A stretch of 19,752 nt of DNA from an uncultured Porphyromonadaceae bacterium (GTDB taxonomy: Bacteria > Bacteroidota > Bacteroidia > Bacteroidales > Muribaculaceae): positions 1-19,752 of the forward strand of contig UQGP01000043.1 of assembly GCA_900540625.1 (NCBI GenBank), in the 5' to 3' direction. Positions within the stretch are counted from its first letter, which is position 1; every line of letters begins with the position of its first letter. Made by a program: the position numbers and the translations under genes. The notes beneath the pieces were generated by a model. That model saw only the letters and a program-made list of their open reading frames with translations. It did no database searches and was not told the origin of the DNA. Of this stretch, positions 14,783 through 19,752 are shown one piece after another.

Positions 14783-15409
14783 TCATAAGTCATAACCAAG
14801 TCTTGCTGCGTATTGTTTCACTTCCTTTGTCAACTGCTTCATACATTGCGCTTTGCGATTGCGGACCGTCACAGCGGCATTGTATCCCAGCAGCGTGGCT
14901 ATAGTGTCCATACTCATATTGTCGTAGTAAAAAAAGCGTATAATCATGGCGCATTTCTCGGGCAAGTGGCTAATGGCCAAGTTGAGTGCATCGATTAATT
15001 CGGGGTCTTCGTAGGGATTATCCGTGTTTTCGATGCTTGAAATTTGGTACATTAAGCGGTCGGTGTGGCTTTGGGTGTCATCGGGGGTCTCGTCAAACAA
15101 AGAGTCGAAGTCCAACGAAACTATGCGGCCGTCTTTGGAGGCGCGGTATATCTTATCGACCATATTTTTGCCAATCTTAAGCATATATGCTTCCCAATTT
15201 GTATCGGGAGCTATGCGGCTTTTTTGAAGGTTGTTGTAGATGGCAATAAATACGTCATTGTATATATCCATGGCTTCCGAGTGGCTTAGGAAGCTGTACT
15301 GTCTGCATAGGTAGTTGATGAATTTGGGCATAAACGAATTGTACCGCTGTCTTACGACTTCGGCAAATGCCGCTTGTTGCCCTTCCGGGGAGAGTTTTTG
15401 GTTGTCCAT
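14783..15409 (-). CDS. ECF-family RNA polymerase sigma factor
   Basis: A 208-residue sigma-70-type factor of the ECF class. Region sigma2 covers about residues 22-92 (with EAMDIYNDVFIAIYNNLQ and WEAYMLKIGKNMVDKIYRAS), an acidic linker follows (100-137), and sigma4 lies at about 138-195 (LISH-type LNLAISHLPEKCAMIIRFFY, then MDTIATLLGYNAAVTVRNRK). I start it at ATG 15409 (MDNQKLSPEG) because the -7 box TAACTTTG at 15432-15425 puts transcription just upstream; the longer frame to 15427 begins with TTG and overlaps that box. The next gene, probably its regulator, follows with almost no gap. Confidence 0.88.
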   Translation of the reverse strand: MDNQKLSPEGQQAAFAEVVRQRYNSFMPKFINYLCRQYSFLSHSEAMDIYNDVFIAIYNNLQKSRIAPDTNWEAYMLKIGKNMVDKIYRASKDGRIVSLDFDSLFDETPDDTQSHTDRLMYQISSIENTDNPYEDPELIDALNLAISHLPEKCAMIIRFFYYDNMSMDTIATLLGYNAAVTVRNRKAQCMKQLTKEVKQYAARLGYDL

Positions 15410-15424
15410 GTCTGTACTGTTTGG

Positions 15425-15432
15425 CAAAGTTA
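15425..15432 (-). promoter_or_regulatory. -7 box of the sigma-factor operon
   Basis: On the minus strand this reads TAACTTTG, an exact TAnnTTTG match. It lies about 15 bp before the ATG at 15409, so the mRNA leader would be very short. It decides the choice of start for the sigma-factor gene. Confidence 0.65.
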
Positions 15433-15537
15433 GTGGTTTTGGAGGAAATATCGTGTTCGAGATTGAAAAAAACGATGTGGAAAGAGAAGAATGAGAGGTA
15501 GTATTTTTTGCAGAGCGCAGTTATTGTTCTTCGCAGA

Positions 15538-15975
15538 TTAGTGATTGCTGTCTTCGATGTCCGTAACAAAGTCGCGAGGTAGTACGATGTTGTCGATGCC
15601 GAAAGCCGCGCGGAACAGCGGAGCGATTTCGCAAGCTCTGAATCCGGCGATGCCGCAGCCTATGCGTGTCACCAAAAATGTCTGTTGTGGATGCTTCTTG
15701 GCGTATTCGATGAATTGGTCGACATAAGGCGCTATTTTGTCCACTCCGCCGTGCATGGTGGGAATGGCATAGCTTTGGCCCTGTATGCCGACGCCTTGTC
15801 CCATAATGGCGCCGAAATAGCGGACTGCCGCACGGGCGGCACCACCGCCGTGCATCCCGGCCAAATTGCTGCCGAAGACGAAGACCTCATCGGGGTTGAG
15901 AGTCGTGATATGTCCGGGCGTGTATCGTCCTGCTGTGTACTGCCGAGGAGCGTTGTTGTTGTTTGCGTTTGACAT
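15538..15975 (-). CDS. Macro-domain-like protein (possible ADP-ribose binding)
   Basis: A 145-residue soluble protein with an Asn-rich N-terminus (NANNNN). The core resembles a macro-domain-like family: VFVFGSNLAGMHGGGAARAA (31-50), then GVGIQGQSYAIPT (61-73), then VTRIGCGIAGF (102-112). Macro domains bind ADP-ribose or related nucleotides through such Gly-rich loops. The fold assignment is from recalled family patterns and is moderately secure; the ligand is not known. It lies 64 bp downstream of the NUDIX gene on the same strand and may share its transcript, which would pair two ADP-ribose-type functions. Confidence 0.75.
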   Translation of the reverse strand: MSNANNNNAPRQYTAGRYTPGHITTLNPDEVFVFGSNLAGMHGGGAARAAVRYFGAIMGQGVGIQGQSYAIPTMHGGVDKIAPYVDQFIEYAKKHPQQTFLVTRIGCGIAGFRACEIAPLFRAAFGIDNIVLPRDFVTDIEDSNH

Positions 15976-16039
15976 TGTGCTGCTGTTTTAGTGGTTTATG
16001 AATTGTCGCTTGGCTGCGTTCCGGACAAGTGTCGGCGTT

Positions 16040-16738
16040 TTAGAATTCCATGCGGAAGCCTTTGCTCTTCATCTTGTCGTAATTGTCTTTATTGAAGCGG
16101 TACTGTACCGGGATGCGCGATGCGGCGCCTTTGGGCCGTTCGACAGCAATGTCAAGTATGCCTAATTTAAGCATTTTGGATGCAAAGTTGCGTCGGTCAA
16201 ACTTGATGCCCAGAATACTTTCGTACAGGTCCTGAAGCTGCGGCATGGTGAATATTTCGGGTAGCAACTCAAAGCCTATGGGCTCGAAGTGTATTTTTTC
16301 CTTGAGCTTGCGTAGCGCTACACTCAGGATGTGGTCGTGGTCGAATGCCAAGGGGGGGACTTTGTCGATGCTGAACCATCGGGCGCAGCGGGCGTCATCG
16401 CCGCCCTGCACTTCGCTTTTCTTGACCAGTGCGAAGTATGCGATTGTGACTACGCGCTCGCGAGGATCGCGGTAAACATCGCTGAAGCTGCCGAATTGCT
16501 CAAGGTAGCACGAGGTCAGTCCGGTTTCTTCGCCCAACTCGCGCTCGGCACATTGGTCGGTGCTTTCGTCGATGCGCATAAAGCCGCCGGGAAAGGCCCA
16601 GCGACCCTTGTAAGGCTCAAGGCCGCGCTCTATCAGCAGCAGCGACAGGCCCTCTTTGACATCGTAGCCGAAAACCACGCAGTCGGCCGTCACCGCCGGA
16701 TGCGGATACTTATAGCAGTATTTGTTGTCTTGTTCCAT
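16040..16738 (-). CDS. NUDIX hydrolase with C-terminal winged-helix-like domain (ADP-ribose pyrophosphatase or NrtR-like)
   Basis: A 232-residue protein. An intact Nudix box, Gx5Ex7REUxEExGU, spans residues 52-74 with E58, R66, E67, E70 and E71 all present, so catalysis is plausible. Residues about 150-232 (FTMPQLQDLYESILGIKFDR, then NFASKMLKLGIL) fit the winged-helix extension seen in NrtR/AraR-type NUDIX regulators and some ADP-ribose pyrophosphatases. The ATG at 16738 is chosen because the promoter at 16772-16803 lies between it and the alternative upstream in-frame start at 16789. It could be an enzyme, a regulator of NAD or sugar metabolism, or both. Confidence 0.88.
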   Translation of the reverse strand: MEQDNKYCYKYPHPAVTADCVVFGYDVKEGLSLLLIERGLEPYKGRWAFPGGFMRIDESTDQCAERELGEETGLTSCYLEQFGSFSDVYRDPRERVVTIAYFALVKKSEVQGGDDARCARWFSIDKVPPLAFDHDHILSVALRKLKEKIHFEPIGFELLPEIFTMPQLQDLYESILGIKFDRRNFASKMLKLGILDIAVERPKGAASRIPVQYRFNKDNYDKMKSKGFRMEF

Positions 16739-16771
16739 TGTAGTGGAATTTGGATTTGTGTTATTTTGACG

Positions 16772-16803
16772 CAAAATTACTGCTTGCATCTGAAACCACC
16801 AAA
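16772..16803 (-). promoter_or_regulatory. Consensus promoter of the NUDIX gene
   Basis: On the minus strand TTTG (16803-16800) is followed after 20 nt by TAATTTTG (16779-16772), a full Bacteroidota -33/-7 promoter. The leader to ATG 16738 would be about 30 nt. An inverted repeat (16816-16871) lies just upstream. Confidence 0.8.
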
Positions 16804-16815
16804 TTTTTTGAGTAA

Positions 16816-16871
16816 AAAATACGCATTGTTTTCGGGGTAATTTGCTCTTATTCTTCTAAACTGCGTATTTT
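16816..16871 (-). repeat. 10-bp perfect inverted repeat upstream of the NUDIX promoter
   Basis: AAAATACGCA (16816-16825) and TGCGTATTTT (16862-16871) are perfect inverted copies 36 bp apart. Read leftward, the structure is followed by T-rich sequence and could terminate the gene ending at 16924 through a long-looped hairpin. Alternatively the two half-sites could bind a regulator of the NUDIX promoter. Confidence 0.5.
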
Positions 16872-16923
16872 CAGTGTTTTAGGCTAAGATTTTTTTTGAT
16901 GAACAGAACTTTTTATTCAAGGT

Positions 16924-17742
16924 TTAATCGATATTTCCTTCTTCGGAGGTTGCGAAGCCCACGGGGCGGCGCATGGACGACTCCGCCTTGACTTCGTTGG
17001 ATTCGGTAGCGCCTCCGTTGTCTTCGGATTGCTCGCCTTCGGGCTTGCAGTTGTTATTTGTGCTTTCATCGGCGGTGGCGAAGCCTACGGGGCGGCGTGT
17101 ATCGTTGTTTGCCCGACCGTTCGCGGACATCATCGCAAGGTATGTTTCGTCCAAGATGCGGTGCGAGTGCAGAAGATTTTGCATGGTCATGCTCAAGAAA
17201 AGGTCAAGCCTTTTGATGCCTGAATGTAAAACGAAATCCAGGTATGTCGAGATGCCGATGTTGTCGTCGTCAAGTCGCTCGAATGTTAACTTTGTCAGGA
17301 ATGCACAATTGGCATAATTGACAGCCATCAGCTTGGCCGAGAAATCGGGGTCGTTTTTATCCACCTGTCTCCAAGTGTAGTCCACGATGCGGACGTTGTT
17401 GCCATGAACATCAAAGAGTAGGTTTTCGCCCTGATAAGCGACAACTATTTTGCCGTCGCTCTTATGCGTTGTAGGTTGACATCCGAGGGCGGTCAGAGCT
17501 TCTTCCAAGAGGACGAGTGTCTCTTCCGTGTCGAGCGATGGCTCCGTATTGTCGGTTAACGCCGCGCGGCGTCTTACGTAACACCAAGCATGGACGGCCA
17601 TGGCCACGATGCCGCAACCCGCACATAGATACAGTTGGTAATCAATACTTTGTCCATTGATGGCATTCACAAGCAGAATAACGAAAAAGAAGATGGTAAA
17701 AATGTAGAAATACTGATACGTGTTACGTAAAAACGAATTCAT
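16924..17742 (-). CDS. Two-helix membrane protein with YbjN-like domain and repeated RRPVGFAT motif
   Basis: A 272-residue protein with two N-terminal membrane helices (about 13-30, FYIFTIFFFVILLVNAI, and 37-56, LYLCAGCGIVAMAVHAW) joined by a very short loop. A soluble alpha/beta domain follows at about 70-200 and resembles YbjN/type III-chaperone-like domains (LVLLEEALTALGCQPTTH, YQGENLLFDVHGNNVRIVDY). The C-terminal 60 residues are low-complexity and acidic and carry RRPVGFAT twice, near 216-223 and 258-265. I know of no function for that motif. No TAnnTTTG box was found upstream. Confidence 0.7.
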   Translation of the reverse strand: MNSFLRNTYQYFYIFTIFFFVILLVNAINGQSIDYQLYLCAGCGIVAMAVHAWCYVRRRAALTDNTEPSLDTEETLVLLEEALTALGCQPTTHKSDGKIVVAYQGENLLFDVHGNNVRIVDYTWRQVDKNDPDFSAKLMAVNYANCAFLTKLTFERLDDDNIGISTYLDFVLHSGIKRLDLFLSMTMQNLLHSHRILDETYLAMMSANGRANNDTRRPVGFATADESTNNNCKPEGEQSEDNGGATESNEVKAESSMRRPVGFATSEEGNID

Positions 17743-17836
17743 GAGGGTTGAGGTTTTTTGGTTGATGATTATATATTATTTGGATAAGAATCGGAAGGAG
17801 ACAACAGTGTCTACCTTCCGCATTTTAGAAGTACAA

Positions 17837-17860
17837 AAAGCATGCCAATTGGCACGCTTT
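17837..17860 (-). terminator. Intrinsic terminator of the small secreted-protein gene
   Basis: AAAGC (17837-17841) pairs with GCTTT (17856-17860) around the palindrome TGCCAATTGGCA, with one A-C mismatch. On the minus strand a run of five T follows. It lies about 35 bp past the stop at 17896. Confidence 0.75.
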
Positions 17861-17895
17861 ATTTTCCGGTTGTCAAGTATGCGTCTGTCGAAACG

Positions 17896-18303
17896 CTATA
17901 CTCTTATATCGTATACCCATTGCACGTTGTTAAATCGGACATAGAGTTCGACTCTGCCATTTCGTCTTTTGTATATGCAAAGGGTACCATAGTCACCGTC
18001 TTGATCTCTAAATTCGAAATCAACATGGTAGTCGCCATCTCGGTCATATTCGCCGGACGATACACTGTATATCTTATAGACCTGTACCACATCTGAATAT
18101 ATCGTAATCTTATCATTATCGCCGTTGATATTGATTATAACGTCACAAGGAGTCCAGGAACTCCATTTGTTCCAACGATTATAGCGGTCATTGTATGTGC
18201 AAATTGCGACTGCGTCAGCTTGGTAATTCCACCGTTCGGCGTGGGCGCCAAGGCAGCCTATGATAACGGCCAGAATGGTTAGAAAGAGGTGTAATTGTTT
18301 CAT
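17896..18303 (-). CDS. Small secreted protein (hypothetical)
   Basis: A 135-residue protein with a signal peptide (MKQLHLFLTILAVIIGCLGAHA, cleavage likely after residue 22). The mature part is short, rich in Tyr, Asp and Trp and probably all beta, with an IININGDNDKITIYSD strand pair, a YDRDGDYHVDFEFRDQDGDY acidic stretch that could bind metal, and a closing RVELYVRFNNVQWVYDI segment. I do not recognise the family. It has its own terminator, so it appears to be transcribed alone. Confidence 0.7.
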   Translation of the reverse strand: MKQLHLFLTILAVIIGCLGAHAERWNYQADAVAICTYNDRYNRWNKWSSWTPCDVIININGDNDKITIYSDVVQVYKIYSVSSGEYDRDGDYHVDFEFRDQDGDYGTLCIYKRRNGRVELYVRFNNVQWVYDIRV

Positions 18304-18434
18304 TTGTTCAAGTTCTTTAGTTCGTTAGATTTGTATCTACGTTTATATACCGCAAGGACGTCGAACGTAAATCGCTTTGCCGGAAAAAATTGTCACCTTC
18401 GAAAGTAGATTGCGCATGTTGCGCATATATACGT

Positions 18435-18471
18435 CAAAGGCCGGGAAGCTGTCGATGCTTCCCGGCCTTTG
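18435..18471 (-). terminator. Strong hairpin terminator of the SusE/F-like gene
   Basis: CAAAGGCCGGGAAGC (18435-18449) pairs perfectly with GCTTCCCGGCCTTTG (18457-18471) around a 7-nt loop, a 15-bp stem about 20 bp past the stop at 18492. The T-run is only TTT within the stem end. Confidence 0.8.
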
Positions 18472-18491
18472 GTTATGCAGGTAGTGTATTG

Positions 18492-19385
18492 TTACTTGAC
18501 GTAAACTTTGGTTACGGTATTGCCGGTTGCCTTGATATACAGGCCATTGGAGGGCTCGGCCACGCGTATGCCTTGCAGGTTGTAGTACGTTGCGGCGGCA
18601 GCGTCATCTACCGTAATGTCCGAGACGCCTTCGTGCTTGTCCACCTTGAGCCATGACGATTTGCTCTTGTCAAGGTTGTGGTAGAATGTCAGTTTGATGC
18701 TTTCGGCTATTGTAGACTTGAGGTTGGTGCTGCTGTTGTAGAACACTTCGGTGGTGCCATCTATGGCGATGGTTGCGTCCGCTCCGTAGTTGACCTCACT
18801 CCAGCTGCTGTCTGCAATCTTGAATTCGCCGGCCAGGCCATCGGGGAGTATCAACTCGTACATCTGTTCGCCGAAAGAGCTGACGCCGGTATATTTAAAC
18901 TTGTAAGCCTCGTCTGCATTCCAGCTATCGACATCGCCGCGCAGGTATATATCGAAGATGTCCGTGGTGGTTCCCTCGCCGACAAGAGTCATTGTCTTGG
19001 CATCAAGGTCTACAACAAGTTTGAAGTCGCCGGAGGCGGGAATGGCGTTGTTGCCAAGGTTGCCTACGGCCCAGGTGGTGGCGACATTCGGCGTCAGTGT
19101 AGCAGTGGTGTTGTCAGCGGCTACGCCGAAGCAGGAGGCGTTGAAAGTCGTCCAGTCGCCTTTGGCTGTAGAGAGTTTGAACATCTGGCCTTGCTTGGCG
19201 CCGGTGAGGTCGAGTGTGTATACGCCGTCAGCGTAGGTCAGTTCAACGGGATTTTCGGGATCCCATGAGGCGGGTATGCCCGTAAAATTACCGGTAGCGT
19301 AAACCGAGGTCTGTGCCGCAGCCGTGGCACCGAATCCTAAGACAGCAGCCAGGGCCACTGTAAGCGAAAGTAAAGAGTGTTTCAT
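18492..19385 (-). CDS. Secreted SusE/SusF-like protein with a C-terminal sorting-like tail
   Basis: A 297-residue protein. The start at 19385 begins a clear signal peptide (MKHSLLSLTVALAAVLGFGA, then TAAAQ); the longer frame to 19496 would bury it. Two beta-rich modules follow: about 25-135 (SVYATGNFTGIPASWDPENP, later FKLVVDLDAKTMTLVG) and about 140-240 (IYLRGDVDSWNADEAYKFKY). Both carry the G-x-W-pattern of SusE/SusF-type carbohydrate-binding domains. The C-terminus (YYNLQGIRVAEPSNGLYI, ending TVTKVYVK) has the shape of type IX-type sorting domains in Bacteroidales. It is probably a surface or secreted glycan-binding protein; the ligand is unknown. Confidence 0.8.
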   Translation of the reverse strand: MKHSLLSLTVALAAVLGFGATAAAQTSVYATGNFTGIPASWDPENPVELTYADGVYTLDLTGAKQGQMFKLSTAKGDWTTFNASCFGVAADNTTATLTPNVATTWAVGNLGNNAIPASGDFKLVVDLDAKTMTLVGEGTTTDIFDIYLRGDVDSWNADEAYKFKYTGVSSFGEQMYELILPDGLAGEFKIADSSWSEVNYGADATIAIDGTTEVFYNSSTNLKSTIAESIKLTFYHNLDKSKSSWLKVDKHEGVSDITVDDAAAATYYNLQGIRVAEPSNGLYIKATGNTVTKVYVK

Positions 19386-19571
19386 GTCGTAAATTGTTGT
19401 GTATGATATAACTAAAATTATTTGGTGCGCTTTGATATGCGTTTTTGACTTTGTCGGGCGTGTCTTTATGCCTGTGTTTGCCGGTTTTTGATGCACATTT
19501 GATTCGACATCATCGTCATCTCTTGGCGTTGCAAGGCGAACGAAGTGTTTCGGCCGTTGTGTCCGTGGTGA

Positions 19572-19583
19572 GTTTGCGCAAAC
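19572..19583. repeat. 12-bp palindrome inside a larger inverted repeat
   Basis: GTTTGCGCAAAC is perfectly palindromic and is bracketed by GTCCGT (19561-19566) and ACGGAC (19586-19591). It lies about 22 bp downstream of the minus-strand -7 box at 19605-19612, where an operator or leader hairpin would be expected. Confidence 0.5.
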
Positions 19584-19604
19584 CGACGGACTTCAGAAGT
19601 TTTG

Positions 19605-19612
19605 CAAATTTA
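19605..19612 (-). promoter_or_regulatory. Minus-strand -7 box (TAAATTTG)
   Basis: An exact TAnnTTTG match on the minus strand, pointing at the SusE/F-like gene, whose start is about 220 bp away. No -33 element was seen. If used, the leader would be unusually long; a nearer TAATTTTA (19413-19420) differs from consensus by one base. The rest of 19613-19752 shows nothing I can assign. Confidence 0.4.
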
Positions 19613-19752
19613 GCGATTATTTTTGAATCTCCTTCGCTTTTAACCTGAAATCTTGTTTTTTACGATGGTGAAAGATTCAGATAAGAAGTGCAACGGCAAA
19701 ACACCTCACTCCTCCTCGGGGGAAGGCCGCGCGCCGAGGGGGCCGAGCAGGC

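Noticed and set aside
1..19752. CRISPR array, rRNA, transposon or prophage
   Set aside because: No regularly spaced short repeats, rRNA-like sequence, transposase, integrase or phage structural gene was seen. The only phage-like hint is the antirepressor-like domain at 12143-13165.

Overview
The window reads as a chromosomal stretch of a Bacteroidota bacterium, most likely order Bacteroidales (a Muribaculaceae-like gut commensal is my best guess, by inference only). Support: several promoters of the Bacteroidota type (-7 box TAnnTTTG, twice with a TTG or TTTG element 20 nt upstream), almost no Shine-Dalgarno sequences and A/C-rich, G-poor spacers before starts, a four-subunit 2-oxoacid:ferredoxin oxidoreductase typical of anaerobes, Bacteroidota-type RimP/NusA/IF-2, and a secreted protein whose C-terminus resembles a type IX-type sorting tail. 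Layout from left to right. (1) 1-421: a tRNA-Leu(UAG) gene and two hairpins. (2) 439-1863: a leftward two-gene operon for secreted proteins, one with a PEGA domain and one resembling a LamG/DUF1080-type beta-sandwich. (3) 1864-2562: about 700 bp with no gene I would defend, ending in the first copy of a 137-bp repeat. (4) 2621-3670: an unrecognised, A+T-richer 349-residue protein gene bracketed by two copies of that repeat, each followed by a promoter-like box. (5) 4073-6854: an operon for a 2-oxoacid:ferredoxin oxidoreductase in the order delta, alpha, beta, gamma, closed by a strong terminator. (6) 7050-11939: the rimP-nusA-infB operon with its own consensus promoter and a foldable leader. 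(7) 12143-13637: a two-gene cassette, a DNA-binding/antirepressor-like protein overlapping a Doc/Fic toxin, bracketed by two perfect 44-bp copies of a strong hairpin. (8) 13780-15409: an ECF sigma factor with a putative anti-sigma partner, leftward. (9) 15538-16803: a macro-domain-like protein and a NUDIX hydrolase with a C-terminal winged-helix-like region, leftward, a possible ADP-ribose/NAD module. (10) 16924-19385: three leftward genes, a two-helix membrane protein with a YbjN-like domain and a duplicated RRPVGFAT motif, a small secreted protein, and a secreted SusE/SusF-like protein. The two conserved operons supply anaerobic carbon metabolism and core transcription/translation. The most interesting feature is that both accessory insertions are flanked by direct duplications of adjacent regulatory DNA: a promoter-proximal segment in one case and a terminator hairpin in the other. 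That is what single-crossover integration of a circular cassette would leave, and it would let each cassette be lost by recombination between its repeats. The second cassette carries a Doc toxin paired with what appears to be an unusual partner. No CRISPR array, transposase or rRNA gene was found.
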